Origin: Knoellia sp. S7-12
GTDB taxonomy: Bacteria; Actinomycetota; Actinomycetes; Actinomycetales; Dermatophilaceae
Reading direction: 5' to 3'
Length of the DNA: 64,000 nucleotides
Assembly: GCF_040518285.1 (NCBI RefSeq)
Contig: NZ_CP155449.1
Span: 372,001-436,000 of the forward strand
Below, in pieces: positions 26,195 through 35,341 of this stretch. Below the pieces are notes generated by a model that saw only the letters and a list, made by a program, of their open reading frames with translations, did not search any database and was not told the DNA's origin. Both the position numbers and the translations under genes were made by a program. Numbering within the stretch: the first letter of the stretch is position 1; each line of letters starts with the position of its first letter.

Positions 26195-26285
26195 CGCCGG
26201 AAACCCAGGCGGCGCCGGATACGCAGGCGACGCTGGATACGCAGGCGACGCTGGATACGCAGGACACCCAGGAAACCCAGACGGG
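26195..26285. repeat. 18-bp tandem repeat upstream of the MFS gene
   Basis: About five degenerate copies of an 18-bp unit, best conserved as GGCGACGCTGGATACGCA (two identical copies), lie just upstream of the MFS start. Any frame gives a low-complexity peptide (for example Gly-x-x or Pro-Ala-Tyr), and none belongs to a supported gene. The repeat number may vary between strains and affect expression. Confidence 0.7.
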
Positions 26286-26490
26286 GACGGCACCCCTCTG
26301 CGAATCCGCCAGCCGTGGGTACTAGGACCTATGGACAATTGACACCCCTGACTCCGGGGAAGAGCGTGGCAGGGCAGCGACACCGCGAACGCATCCTTGG
26401 CGAAGGGCAGCAACGCAGGTTGGACGATGCCCCCGGTGCGGCTGACTCCGAGTGACACCCCGCCGCTCGGCACCGTGTGGAGGAGTTGCC

Positions 26491-27972
26491 ATGTCCATCG
26501 TCCCAACCCGCAAAGTCGGCTTCCACCGTTCGCCCATCAGCCCACTGTTGGCCCTTGTCGCCGTTGCCGCGGCCACGTCGGCCGTTGCGCTCGCACCGGC
26601 GCGAGCATCCGGTAACGAACCGATCGGAGACCCGCTGCCGGACATCCCCCGAAGTGCCATTCAGGTGGGTCTGAAGATGGTGACCAGTGATGTCACTGCG
26701 CCACTGGCGGGCATCACAGCACCCGGACAGAGCCGCAAGATGTATTTGGTGGACCAGGTCGGCCAGCTCAAGGAACTGAACATCGACGCCGCGGGGCCGG
26801 TCGCCCGCCTGCGTACGGTGCTCGACGTCAGCGCGGTGCTGGTGGGTCCCCTGGCCCCCGACGACGAACGAGGTTTCCTCGGCGCCGCCTTCGCGCCCGA
26901 CGGCCGCCTGTTCACCTACACGTCCGAAGCCTTCAACCCGGCAGTCCCGGCGACGTTCCCGCTGCCGGCCGACCCTCCGGGGCCGTGTGACCTGTCCGGG
27001 GTGGTCCCCGACCACCGCAACGTGATCCGCGAGTGGGAACCAGCCTCCACGAGACCACTGACCTTCGAACCGCTGGCGGCCAGCCGAGTCCTGTTCACCG
27101 TGGACCAGCCGCAAGCCAACCACAACGCCGGTGACATGAAGTTCGGACCCGACGGCAAGCTCTACATTGCGTTCGGCGATGGCGGAGGCGCCGACGACCA
27201 GAACTGCCAGACAAACTTCGACGACCAACCGATGTTCGGCCACGGCGCCCGGGGCAATGGGCAGAACCCCACGAACCCGCTCGGTGATGTCCTTCGCATT
27301 GACGTGAACGGCACGAACTCGGCCAACGGCCGGTACGGCATCCCCGCCGACAATCCGTTCGCGGCGAGCCAGCCCGCAGGCCAGCTGCGTGAGCTCTTCG
27401 CGATGGGATTCCGTAACCCGTTCCGTTTCTCGTTCGACGCCAACGACTTCACCGCCGCGAATGCCGGTCGCCCGGGGCAGCCCTGGGTGGCGGATGTGGG
27501 CCAGAACGACGTCGAGGAAGTCAATGTGGTGACTTCTGGGGGGAACTACGGTTGGCGGGTCCGCGAAGGAGCGTTCCGCTTCGACCCCAGTCGCTTCCAG
27601 CTGAAGGGTTCACGTTCTGACGGGTTCGTGTTCGCCCGCACCACGACCAGTCCCACATTCACCGACCCGGTGGCGCAGTACGACCACGATGACGGCACGG
27701 CGATCATCGGCGGCTATGTCTACCGTGGCAGCAGCGTCCCCGCCCTGCGTGGCCAGTACGTCTTCGGCGACACCTCGCGACGGCTGAACAATGCCCACGG
27801 TCGGCTCTTCGCCACATCTGGCGCCAAGACGGGGCCGCACAGGGTGGTGGAGCTCCGAGAGGGGCCGCTTGACGTCCAGCTCATCGGATTCGGACAGGAC
27901 GAGGACCGTGAGCTCTACGCCCTCGTCTTCGAGCCGGGTGCCTCTGGTCAGGTCCTTCGCATCACCCGCTGA
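26491..27972 (+). CDS. Secreted PQQ-dependent sugar dehydrogenase-like protein
   Basis: A 493-residue exported protein. ATG 26491 is chosen because GTGGAGGAG lies seven bases upstream. Residues 1-41 are a Sec signal (KVGFHRSPISPLLALVAV to APARA). The body is a soluble glucose/aldose dehydrogenase beta-propeller (GSDH): ERGFLGAAFAPDGRLF, GDMKFGPDGKLYIAFGDGG, NPLGDVLRIDVNG, FAMGFRNPFRFSFD, VADVGQNDVEEVN, GGNYGWRVREG and IGGYVYRGSSVPALRGQYVFGD are all family blocks. Members oxidise sugars with PQQ and calcium, though some are only propeller-fold binding proteins. Monocistronic. Confidence 0.88.
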   Translation: MSIVPTRKVGFHRSPISPLLALVAVAAATSAVALAPARASGNEPIGDPLPDIPRSAIQVGLKMVTSDVTAPLAGITAPGQSRKMYLVDQVGQLKELNIDAAGPVARLRTVLDVSAVLVGPLAPDDERGFLGAAFAPDGRLFTYTSEAFNPAVPATFPLPADPPGPCDLSGVVPDHRNVIREWEPASTRPLTFEPLAASRVLFTVDQPQANHNAGDMKFGPDGKLYIAFGDGGGADDQNCQTNFDDQPMFGHGARGNGQNPTNPLGDVLRIDVNGTNSANGRYGIPADNPFAASQPAGQLRELFAMGFRNPFRFSFDANDFTAANAGRPGQPWVADVGQNDVEEVNVVTSGGNYGWRVREGAFRFDPSRFQLKGSRSDGFVFARTTTSPTFTDPVAQYDHDDGTAIIGGYVYRGSSVPALRGQYVFGDTSRRLNNAHGRLFATSGAKTGPHRVVELREGPLDVQLIGFGQDEDRELYALVFEPGASGQVLRITR

Positions 27973-28074
27973 GTAACGGCCTCGACGCAGCGATCCGAGA
28001 TGGTGGAGGGACGTCGGTATGCCGTCCGTACAGGTTTCGCGGTCCGTTGCGTCCCAGCTGGGGGGGCGTCGACG

Positions 28075-28240
28075 GCTGAGCTCGGTGCCGGGCCGGGGGT
28101 AGCCGGGTGAGACCGCGACACCGCCATAGGTGCCAGTGGTCGTGGGGTAGTAGATCGTGGCGGCGCCGAAGCCGGGCGGTGGCCGAGTCGGTCACGGTCG
28201 TGCTCGTGTAGGCGAACGGGGCGTTGCGGGCTAGGTGCAG
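28075..28240 (-). pseudogene. Remnant of a cutinase / PET-hydrolase-family gene
   Basis: Minus-strand reading gives ARNAPFAYTSTTVTDSAT and then, after one frame change near 28170, GFGAATIYYPTTTGTYG followed by GVAVSPGY. This is the N-terminal region of actinobacterial cutinases/triacylglycerol lipases of the PET-hydrolase family (G-P-F-x-V...GFGGGTIYYP...TYGAVAISPGYT). Downstream the catalytic part (GHSMGG, Asp, His) is missing and the reading decays. Region 27973-28264 holds nothing else I can support. Confidence 0.6.
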
Positions 28241-28264
28241 CGCGATAAGTCGCCTTTCAGTCGG

Positions 28265-29695
28265 TCACTTCACCGAGCTGTTGTACTGGCTGATCTGAGC
28301 GGTGAGGGACTCGGCCGCCTTGGTCATCGCCTCCTGCGGGTCGGTGCCGTTGAGCGCGGCCTCGAGGCCGTCCTCGGACGCCTTGCGGGCCTGCGGCATG
28401 ACACCGAGGAGACAACCCTGGGTGGCCTTGCTCAGCTTCGTGCTCTCAAGCTGCTTGACCGCAACGTCGAAGAGCGGGTTGGCCTTGCGGTAGTCGACGT
28501 CAGCCGGCTCGTCGAGCGCACCCTTGCTGATCGGGAAGTAGCCGGTGCCGATGTGCCACTGCGACTGGGTCTTCTTCTCGGCAAGGAACTTCACGAAGCG
28601 CCAGGCGGCTTCCTTGTTGACGTCCTCATGGCTCTCGCCGTTGATCCAGAGCGAGGCGCCACCGATGATCGGACCACCCTCGGTGCCGGCCTTGATGTGC
28701 GGGTAGTTGGCGGCGCCGAGCTCCCAGCCGCCGTCCTTGGCAGCCTTGCTGTAGCCGCCGAGCTGACCGGTCGACTCGAGCGTGATGGCGAGCTGGCCCG
28801 ACTTGAAGGCCGCCTGCGCAGCCTTGGTGTCGCGGCCGGTGTTGGCGGCGAGACCGTCCTTGACCATCTGCTGCCACCACTTCACGACCTCGACGCTCTC
28901 GGGCTGGTCGAAGAGCACCTTGGTCGCCTTGCCGTCACGGCCGTTGCCCTGGTCGCAGTACTCCTTGCCGTCGGTGGCGATGAACTGCTCGAGGAGCCAG
29001 CCATAGATCGCGGCGCCGAAGCCGTAGTCGGCCGGTCCGCCGGCCTTCTTGGAGAGCTTCTCGGCAGCCGTGCGAATCGCGGCCAGGTCCTGCGGCGGGT
29101 TCTCGGGGTCGAGACCGGCCTCCTTGAAGAGCGTCTTGTTGTAGTAGAGGACAGGCATGGAGGTGTTGAACGGCATCGAGTTCAGCTTGTCGTCGATGCT
29201 GTAGTAGCCGGTGATGTTGGGCTGGAGGTCCGCGACGTCGAGCTTGTCGCGGTCGATGAACGACTGCATCGGGATCGTCTGCTTCGCGTCGATCATGAAG
29301 CGGCTGCCGATGTCATAGATCTGGATGACGTCCGGCGTCGACTTGCTCTGGATGGCGGCCTTGTACTTCGTGATCGCGTCGTCGTACTTGCCGGCATAGG
29401 TCGACTTGACCTCGATCTTGCCCTTGTTGGCCGTGTTGAAGGCGGCGACGAGCTTGTTGAGCTCCTCGGCGTTGGTCCCGTCCATCGCGTGCCAGAACGC
29501 GACGGACGTGACGCCGGTCGCCTTGTCGAGGACGTCGGCCGCTGGTGCCCCGCCACTGCCGCCCTCCGTGCCACCGCCACCGCCACCGCCGTCGCCCCCG
29601 CCGCAGGCGGCGAGGAACAGCGAGACGGTCGCCAGACCGGCCGGCACGGCATACCGGAGTCTGCGTCGTGGGCCACCTGCGTTTGTTGTCTTCAT
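28265..29695 (-). CDS. Family 1 ABC sugar-binding lipoprotein (UgpB-like)
   Basis: A 476-residue binding protein. ATG 29695 is preferred over 29719 because AAAGGAG lies eight bases upstream. Signal peptide with lipobox LAAC followed by a Gly-rich linker (GGGDGGGGGG). The core matches family 1 carbohydrate or glycerol-3-phosphate binding proteins: VTSVAFWHAMDGTNAEELNKLV, VDLCRQ-like VKSTYAGKYDDAITKYKAA, NSMPFNTSMPVLYYNKTLF, then ARKASEDGLEAALNGTDPQEA near the end. It is the last gene of a three-gene minus-strand unit whose first gene has lost its 5' end. Confidence 0.9.
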   Translation of the reverse strand: MKTTNAGGPRRRLRYAVPAGLATVSLFLAACGGGDGGGGGGGTEGGSGGAPAADVLDKATGVTSVAFWHAMDGTNAEELNKLVAAFNTANKGKIEVKSTYAGKYDDAITKYKAAIQSKSTPDVIQIYDIGSRFMIDAKQTIPMQSFIDRDKLDVADLQPNITGYYSIDDKLNSMPFNTSMPVLYYNKTLFKEAGLDPENPPQDLAAIRTAAEKLSKKAGGPADYGFGAAIYGWLLEQFIATDGKEYCDQGNGRDGKATKVLFDQPESVEVVKWWQQMVKDGLAANTGRDTKAAQAAFKSGQLAITLESTGQLGGYSKAAKDGGWELGAANYPHIKAGTEGGPIIGGASLWINGESHEDVNKEAAWRFVKFLAEKKTQSQWHIGTGYFPISKGALDEPADVDYRKANPLFDVAVKQLESTKLSKATQGCLLGVMPQARKASEDGLEAALNGTDPQEAMTKAAESLTAQISQYNSSVK

Positions 29696-29715
29696 TTTGT
29701 GCACTCCTTTGCGCA

Positions 29716-30609
29716 TCACTTGACGGCACCCGTGGTGAGACCGCGGACGATGAATCGCTGCCCAAAGATGACGAGCAGCAAGGTGGGGAAGAGGGCGAGC
29801 ATGACGCCGGCGAGCACCATGCCGGGGGAGTCGGAGTCAGAGCTCTGGAGCTGGCTGATCCCGATCTGGATCGTCTGGTGCTTCGGGTCCTCGGTGGCCA
29901 GCAGCGGCCAGAAGTACATGTTCCAGGCCGACAGGGCCGACCAGATGCCCAGCGCCGCGAGGCTGGGACGGCTGAGTGGCAGCAGGATCGAGAAGAGGAA
30001 GCGCAGGTGCCCGGCCCCGTCGACTCGCGCTGCATCACGCAGCTCCATCGGGAACGACAGGAAGGACTGGCGCAGCAGGAACGTCCCGAAGCCCGTGGCG
30101 AGGAACGGGAGGGTCAGGCCAGCGATCGTGTCCTTGAGTCCCCACTGCGAGATGAGCAGGTAGTTCGGGATGATGATCGACTCGAACGGGATCATCATCG
30201 TGGACAGGAAGACCGCGAACCAGAACCCGCGCCAGCGCAGGTTCAGGAAGACGAAGGCGTATGCCGCGAGCGCACTCGTGACCATCTGGCCGAGCGTGAT
30301 ACCCAGGGTCTGCAGGAGGCTCGTCAGGTACTGGTTGCCGAGCGGGATGATGTCGAGCGCCTTGGAGTAGTTCTCCGGGTGGACGCCGTTCTTGGGATAG
30401 AGCGCCGGGGGGAAGCTGTTGGTGTCGCGTTCGCCCATGAGCGAGCCGACGAGGCCGTAGTAGACCGGGAAGAGCACGATGAGGAACAGCACCCCGAGGA
30501 TGAGGTAGGTCCCGATGTTGCTCGGCTTGCGCGGGCTGCGGGCTGGCTTCGAAGGAGTCGCCGTCCTTGGCTTCGGGGTCACGGGGGTCACAGGGGTTTC
30601 GGTGCTCAT
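29716..30609 (-). CDS. Sugar ABC permease (UgpE/MalG-like)
   Basis: A 297-residue permease with a Pro/Thr-rich cytoplasmic start, then a first span (YLILGVLFLIVLFPVYYGLV) and five more. The EAA loop is MELRDAARVDGAGHLRFLFSILLPLSRP. It overlaps the upstream permease gene by four bases. It needs that partner and an ATPase encoded elsewhere, often shared MsiK/UgpC in actinobacteria (established for other sugar importers). Confidence 0.9.
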   Translation of the reverse strand: MSTETPVTPVTPKPRTATPSKPARSPRKPSNIGTYLILGVLFLIVLFPVYYGLVGSLMGERDTNSFPPALYPKNGVHPENYSKALDIIPLGNQYLTSLLQTLGITLGQMVTSALAAYAFVFLNLRWRGFWFAVFLSTMMIPFESIIIPNYLLISQWGLKDTIAGLTLPFLATGFGTFLLRQSFLSFPMELRDAARVDGAGHLRFLFSILLPLSRPSLAALGIWSALSAWNMYFWPLLATEDPKHQTIQIGISQLQSSDSDSPGMVLAGVMLALFPTLLLVIFGQRFIVRGLTTGAVK

Positions 30610-31400
30610 CGGTAGAACACCCGCCTTTCGAGGACTCCGAATTGCAAGGCCGTGATGATGAGGACGATGAGCAGCAGGACCATCGCCTGAGCGGACGCAT
30701 AGCCGTAGTTGCTGTTGTTGTTGGCGAAGGCCTGCTCATAGATCGAGTAGACGAGCGTCGTCGTCCGGTCCTCAGGTCCACCCACCGTGAGGATCTTGAT
30801 CTGGCCGAAGCTCTGCAGCGAGTGGATCGTGCCGACGACGATGAGGAAGAACAGCTGTGGGGTGAGCAGTGGCATGACGATCGACCGCTGGAGCCGCAGG
30901 CCCGAGGCGCCGTCGAGACGCGCGGCCTCCATGACGTCTTCGGGCAGGGCGCCGAGGCCGGCCGAGAGGACGAGCAGGTTGTAGCCAACCTGCATCCACA
31001 CCGTCGCACCCGACACCGACCAGAGTGCGAGGTCGGGGTTGGTCAGCCACTGCACCTTGTCGATCCCGAACTGACTCAGGATCCCGTTGAGGACGCCAGA
31101 TGCCGGATTGAAGAGCACTCCGAAGATGACCGACGCCGTCGCCACCGAGAACGCGAACGGCAGGGCGAAGGCGGTGCGGAAGAATCGAACTCCGCGAATG
31201 CGGGACTGGAGCAGGAGAGCGATGACCAACGCGATGGCGATGCTCGGGATCACCGTGAGGATCGTAAAGGCGAAGGTCACCCACAGCACCTGGAGGAAAT
31301 CCGGGTCGCTGAACATCCGCGTGTAGTTCACGAAGCCGACGAAGCCGCTCGGGTTGCCCAGAATGTCGGTGCCCTGGACGGACAGCAGGATCGACTTCAC
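30606..31400 (-). CDS. Sugar ABC permease (UgpA-like), 5' end deleted
   Basis: A 264-residue frame starting at GTG 31400. It has the periplasmic loop GFVNYTRMFSDPDFLQ, spans 2-6 and an EAA loop (DVMEAARLDGASGLRLQRSIVMPLL), but not the N-terminal cytoplasmic part and most of the first span. The codons just upstream in frame still read GLFIFWPLVKS, the normal end of span 1, then homology stops and a TAG appears about 65 bases further up without any start. Family members are about 300-320 residues, so roughly 40 are missing. The importer is probably inactive or in decay. Confidence 0.75.
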   Translation of the reverse strand: MKSILLSVQGTDILGNPSGFVGFVNYTRMFSDPDFLQVLWVTFAFTILTVIPSIAIALVIALLLQSRIRGVRFFRTAFALPFAFSVATASVIFGVLFNPASGVLNGILSQFGIDKVQWLTNPDLALWSVSGATVWMQVGYNLLVLSAGLGALPEDVMEAARLDGASGLRLQRSIVMPLLTPQLFFLIVVGTIHSLQSFGQIKILTVGGPEDRTTTLVYSIYEQAFANNNSNYGYASAQAMVLLLIVLIITALQFGVLERRVFYR

Positions 31401-31604
31401 CAGCGGCCAGAAGATGAAGAGCCCGTTATGTCCTCGTCGTTGTGGGCAGTCGGCGTCATGCTAGGCCGGATTGTTCACTTTCTGTCCACCTGGCGGCAAT
31501 CCGCGTCGGTTTTCTCCATTGGCGATTGCGAGGCTGTGAACTGCGTGTATGCCGTCCGCGCCGGTTACGTTTGACCTCACCATCCGTTTGGCGAGGGGCT
31601 GAGC

Positions 31605-32735
31605 ATGATCCGGTTTGATGGCGTGACGAAGAAGTTCCCCGGCGGCACAGTGGCCGTGGACGATCTCAGCCTCACGGCGCCGACCGGCAAGATCACCGTC
31701 CTCGTGGGCCCGTCGGGCTGCGGCAAGACGACGTCACTGCGCATGATCAACCGGATGATCGAGCCCACGAGCGGCACGATCAGCCTCGAGGGCCAGGACA
31801 CCTCGCGCATGAACGAGGCGCAGATGCGCCGGGGCATCGGCTACGTCATCCAGCACGCCGGGCTGTTCCCCCACCGGACCGTCATCGACAACGTCGGCAC
31901 CGTCCCGCGGCTGCTCGGCTGGGACAAGAAGCAGACGCTCGAGCGCTCCCGTGACCTGCTGTCGCGCGTGGGGTTGGCCCCTGAGTTGGCCGACCGCTAT
32001 CCGTCGCAGCTCTCCGGTGGGCAGCAGCAGCGCGTCGGTGTCGCCCGGGCGCTCGCGGCTGACCCGCCGGTGATGCTCATGGACGAACCATTCAGCGCCG
32101 TCGACCCTGTCGTGCGTGAGCAGCTGCAGGACATCTTCCTGGACCTCCAATCCGAGCTCGACAAGACGATCATCTTCGTGACCCACGACATCGACGAGGC
32201 GATCAAACTCGGCGACCAGGTGGCGGTGCTGCGCGTCGGCGGCAAGCTGGCCCAGATCTCCGACCCCGCGTACCTCCTGTCGCACCCGGTCGACGACTTC
32301 GTCGCGGACTTCGTCGGCCGTGACCGTGGCTACCGGTCCCTGCAGTTCCAACCCGCCCCCAAGCTGCCGCTGGCGGCCGAGCGCACGTTGGTCGTCGGGG
32401 AGTCGACGGCTGGCGTGTCCGGTGGGTGGGTACTCGTCGTCGACGACGAACGTCGCCCCGTCGGGTGGGTGGAACCCGAGCGGGTGAACGGCAAGGTGAC
32501 ATCGGAGGCACTGCACCGCGGTGGAACCGTGGCGCGCGCCTCTGGGTCCTTGCGCGGGGCACTCGATGCGGCTCTGTCATCACCGTCGCGCCGAGGCGTC
32601 ATCGTCGACGACTCGGGCTCGTTGGTTGGCACCGTCCGCGCCCACGAGGTGCTGTCCCTCATCGAGTCGGCCGACCGACCGGACGTCGACCAAGCGGCCG
32701 GGTTTGGCCACTCGGGCACGGAGACCTCTGCATGA
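31605..32735 (+). CDS. Compatible-solute ABC ATPase with C-terminal CBS-like region (OpuCA/ProV type)
   Basis: A 376-residue quaternary-amine transporter ATPase. Walker A GPSGCGKTT, the Q-loop in VIQHAGLFPHRTV (the H-A-G-L-F-P form is typical of OpuCA/ProV), signature LSGGQQQR, Walker B VMLMDEPFSAVDP and FVTHDIDEA. Residues about 250-355 resemble degenerate CBS repeats (WVLVVDDERRPVGWV and RGVIVDDSGSLVGTV), which gate OpuA-type importers by ionic strength. It is the first gene of a four-gene operon, with ATGA overlaps to the permeases. Confidence 0.92.
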   Translation: MIRFDGVTKKFPGGTVAVDDLSLTAPTGKITVLVGPSGCGKTTSLRMINRMIEPTSGTISLEGQDTSRMNEAQMRRGIGYVIQHAGLFPHRTVIDNVGTVPRLLGWDKKQTLERSRDLLSRVGLAPELADRYPSQLSGGQQQRVGVARALAADPPVMLMDEPFSAVDPVVREQLQDIFLDLQSELDKTIIFVTHDIDEAIKLGDQVAVLRVGGKLAQISDPAYLLSHPVDDFVADFVGRDRGYRSLQFQPAPKLPLAAERTLVVGESTAGVSGGWVLVVDDERRPVGWVEPERVNGKVTSEALHRGGTVARASGSLRGALDAALSSPSRRGVIVDDSGSLVGTVRAHEVLSLIESADRPDVDQAAGFGHSGTETSA

Positions 32736-33382
32736 CCTGGATCAACGACCATTGGAGCGAGATCTTCACGTTGGCGCGCAGCCACGTGTGGCTCGCGGGT
32801 GTGCCGCTGATCCTTGGACTGCTCATCGCGCTGCCGCTCGGGTGGGCCGCGCGACGCTGGTCGCGGGTCTATCCCGTCCTCATCTCAGTGTCGGGGCTGC
32901 TCTACACGATCCCCAGCCTGGCGCTGTTCGTTCTCATGCCGATCATCATCCCGGGCACCAGGGTGCTCGATCCGATCAATGTCGTCATCGCCATGACGGT
33001 CTACACCGTCGCCCTGCTCGTGCGCACGGTTGCAGACGGGCTCGGTTCGGTGCCCGACAGCACCCTCCAGGCCGCGCAGGCGATGGGCTATCGCGGGTTC
33101 CGGCGCTTCTTCGGCGTGGAACTGCCGCTGGCCGTGCCGGTCATCGCGGCGGGGTTGCGCGTTGCTGCGGTGAGCAACGTCAGCATCGTCTCGGTGGCCT
33201 CGCTCATCGGCGTCCCCCAGCTCGGCAACCTGCTCACCGACGGCTACGACCGCTTCATCACCGCAGAGATCGTCGCGGGCATCGTCGCGTGCGTCGTCCT
33301 TGCCCTGATCTTCGATGGCGTCATCCTGCTGGGCCAGCGCCTCCTGACTCCGTGGCAGCGAGCCCAGGGAGGCCGGGCATGA
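32732..33382 (+). CDS. Compatible-solute ABC permease (OpuCB type)
   Basis: A 216-residue permease starting at ATG 32732, overlapping the ATPase stop (ATGA). Five or six spans; it starts with W-x-EIFTLARSHVWLAGVPLILG, and the EAA loop is AAQAMGYRGFRRFFGVELPLAVP. The segment LLYTIPSLALFVLM is typical of glycine betaine/choline/carnitine importers. It forms a heterodimer with the product of the next gene. Confidence 0.92.
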   Translation: MTWINDHWSEIFTLARSHVWLAGVPLILGLLIALPLGWAARRWSRVYPVLISVSGLLYTIPSLALFVLMPIIIPGTRVLDPINVVIAMTVYTVALLVRTVADGLGSVPDSTLQAAQAMGYRGFRRFFGVELPLAVPVIAAGLRVAAVSNVSIVSVASLIGVPQLGNLLTDGYDRFITAEIVAGIVACVVLALIFDGVILLGQRLLTPWQRAQGGRA

Positions 33383-34119
33383 TCGCCAGCATCTTCGAGT
33401 GGCTCACCTCGTCCGCGACGTGGTCGGGCGACACCGGTCTTGGCGCCCGGATCGTCCAGCACCTCTGGTACAGCCTGCTCGCGGTCGTCATCGCCGCCTT
33501 CATCGCGATCCCGTTGGGGCTGTGGGTCGGTCACACCGGTCGCGCCAAATGGCTGGTCACGCTCGCCAACTCCTTGCGGGCCGTGCCCACCCTCGGTCTG
33601 CTCTTTGCCGTGGCGCTGTGGCTCAGCCCGAAATTCCAGTCCGACCTCGCCTTCCTCATCCCGAGCGTGGTCGTCCTCGTCGTGCTCGTCATCCCGCCGA
33701 TCCTTTCCGGCGTGTATGCCGGTGTCGAGGCTGTCGATCCCGCCACCCGTGACGCTGCCCGCGGGATGGGCATGCGCGGCATGGAGGTCGTCCGGCAGGT
33801 GGAGATCCCCAACGCGCTGCCGCTCATCCTGTCTGGCCTGCGCTCAGCGTTCCTGCAGGTGATCGCGACGGCGACCGTCGCGGCATACGTCGGCCTTGGC
33901 GGTTTGGGACGCTATCTCGTCGACGGGATCAAGACCGGTGACTACGTCTCGACGGCAGGCGGAGCGCTCGTCGTGTCCGTCCTGGCCCTGATCGTCGACG
34001 GGATCCTGGCTCTGGTGCAGCGTGCTGTCGTCTCGCCCGGGCTCAAGGTCGGGTCCCAGCGCGCTGCCAAGACTCGCTCGCTCGGGGCGCTGCTCGACCG
34101 ATCGTTCGTGGCGCGATGA
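33379..34119 (+). CDS. Compatible-solute ABC permease (OpuCD type)
   Basis: A 246-residue permease starting at ATG 33379 (ATGA overlap). It has HLWYSLLAVVIAAFIAIPLG, NSLRAVPTLGLLFAV and an EAA loop (DAARGMGMRGMEVVRQVEIPN). The cytoplasmic tail is basic. Paired with the OpuCB-type permease. Confidence 0.92.
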   Translation: MIASIFEWLTSSATWSGDTGLGARIVQHLWYSLLAVVIAAFIAIPLGLWVGHTGRAKWLVTLANSLRAVPTLGLLFAVALWLSPKFQSDLAFLIPSVVVLVVLVIPPILSGVYAGVEAVDPATRDAARGMGMRGMEVVRQVEIPNALPLILSGLRSAFLQVIATATVAAYVGLGGLGRYLVDGIKTGDYVSTAGGALVVSVLALIVDGILALVQRAVVSPGLKVGSQRAAKTRSLGALLDRSFVAR

Positions 34120-34300
34120 ATTCCAAGTCGCGCCGGGAGGTCGGAATGTCGGTGCCCAGTGGTGGAGTTGGACCTGATGCGGTCTGACCTCCGGCGATGT
34201 CGCACGTTCGATCGTTTCTTGCTGTCCCTGCTGTTCTCGTCGACCTTGGACTCCCCGCAGTGCCCGAACTCACGACTGATCGCAACCGAAGGATCTCCTC

Positions 34301-35212
34301 ATGAAGCGCATGACCTCCGTACTCGCTCTCACCACCGCTGCGATCCTCGGCCTGTCTGCCTGTGGTGGCGGCGGTGACCCGCTGGCTTCGGACTCGCCCT
34401 CGGGCAGCGCTGTAGCCGGCGGCGACGTCGTCATCGGCTCTGCCGACTTCCCCGAGTCCGAACTGCTCGCCGAGATCTATGCCGGTGCGCTCAAGGCCAA
34501 GGGCATTAACGCGACGACCAAGCCGCGTATCGGTTCGCGCGAGATCTATCTCAAGGCGCTCGAGGACGGCTCGATCCAGGCCATCCCCGAATACACCGGT
34601 GCGCTCGGCTTCTTCTATGACAAGAACTTCGCCGAGACCGACCCCGAGAAGGTCTACACCGCGATCCAGACGCTGATCCCGGCCGAGTTTGCGGTCCTCG
34701 AGAAGTCCGCGGCCGAGGACAATGACTCCATCGTCGTCACCAAGGAGACGGCGGACTCGAAGTCGCTCAAGACCATTGACGACCTCAAGGCCGTCGCTGG
34801 TGAGATGTCGCTCGGTGCCCCGCCCGAGTTCAAGGCGCGTCCGCAGGGTGTGCCCGGCCTGACCAAAACCTACGGCGTGACGTTCAAGTCCTTCCGTGAA
34901 CTCACCGGTCAGGGCCTTGTCCAGGCGCTCAAGAATGGTCAGGTCGACGCGGCCAACATCTTCACGACCGATCCGTCCATCGCCGAGAACGGCTTCGTCT
35001 CCCTCGAGGACACCAAGAAGCTCTTCGGTTCGCAGAACATCGTGCCGCTCGTGGCCAAGGACAAGTCCGAGCAGCTCGCTCCGGCGCTCAACGCGGTGTC
35101 GAAGGCCCTTACCACCGAGGTCATCTCGGGCCTGCTCAAGCAGACCGTGACCGACAAGAAGGACGCCAAGGACGTGGCGGCCGAGTTCCTCAAGTCCAAC
35201 AACCTCGGCTGA
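34301..35212 (+). CDS. Glycine betaine/choline-type substrate-binding lipoprotein (OpuCC type)
   Basis: A 303-residue lipoprotein with signal MKRMTSVLALTTAAILG and lipobox LSAC. The OpuAC domain (PF04069) is shown by VIGSADFPESELLAEIYAGAL, RIGSREIYLKALEDGSIQAIPEYTGALG and DAANIFTTDPSIAENGFVSLED. It starts 181 bases after the permease; the gap has no gene and could hold a second promoter. Role: capture of betaine, choline or proline betaine for osmoprotection. Confidence 0.92.
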   Translation: MKRMTSVLALTTAAILGLSACGGGGDPLASDSPSGSAVAGGDVVIGSADFPESELLAEIYAGALKAKGINATTKPRIGSREIYLKALEDGSIQAIPEYTGALGFFYDKNFAETDPEKVYTAIQTLIPAEFAVLEKSAAEDNDSIVVTKETADSKSLKTIDDLKAVAGEMSLGAPPEFKARPQGVPGLTKTYGVTFKSFRELTGQGLVQALKNGQVDAANIFTTDPSIAENGFVSLEDTKKLFGSQNIVPLVAKDKSEQLAPALNAVSKALTTEVISGLLKQTVTDKKDAKDVAAEFLKSNNLG

Positions 35213-35229
35213 CCGCTCTTCGACCGATG

Positions 35230-35294
35230 GCGAAATAGTGCCGGATACGCTCAGTTGCTCCTTCGTCGCAAACGCGTGCACGGCACTATTTCGC
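35230..35294 (+). terminator. Inverted repeat after the OpuC-type operon
   Basis: Perfect 14-base arms GCGAAATAGTGCCG (35230-35243) and CGGCACTATTTCGC (35281-35294) separated by 37 bases. It lies 17 bases after the binding-protein stop and may end the operon; the long loop is unusual for a simple terminator. Confidence 0.5.
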
Positions 35295-35341
35295 ATTCTT
35301 GAGTTCCTCGCTGAGGCGTACCCGGCTGAGACACTGCGACC

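Noticed and set aside
25542..26342. Long plus-strand frame with a Gly-x-x (collagen-like) end, antisense to the second MFS gene
   Set aside because: The reverse strand is a clear 14-span transporter; the Gly-x-x part comes only from the 18-bp repeat, and no ribosome site precedes the frame.
28235..30163. 642-codon plus-strand frame antisense to the sugar importer genes
   Set aside because: It mirrors the codon bias of the real binding-protein and permease genes on the minus strand; its translation has no domain and is Leu/Glu/Val/Arg repetitive.
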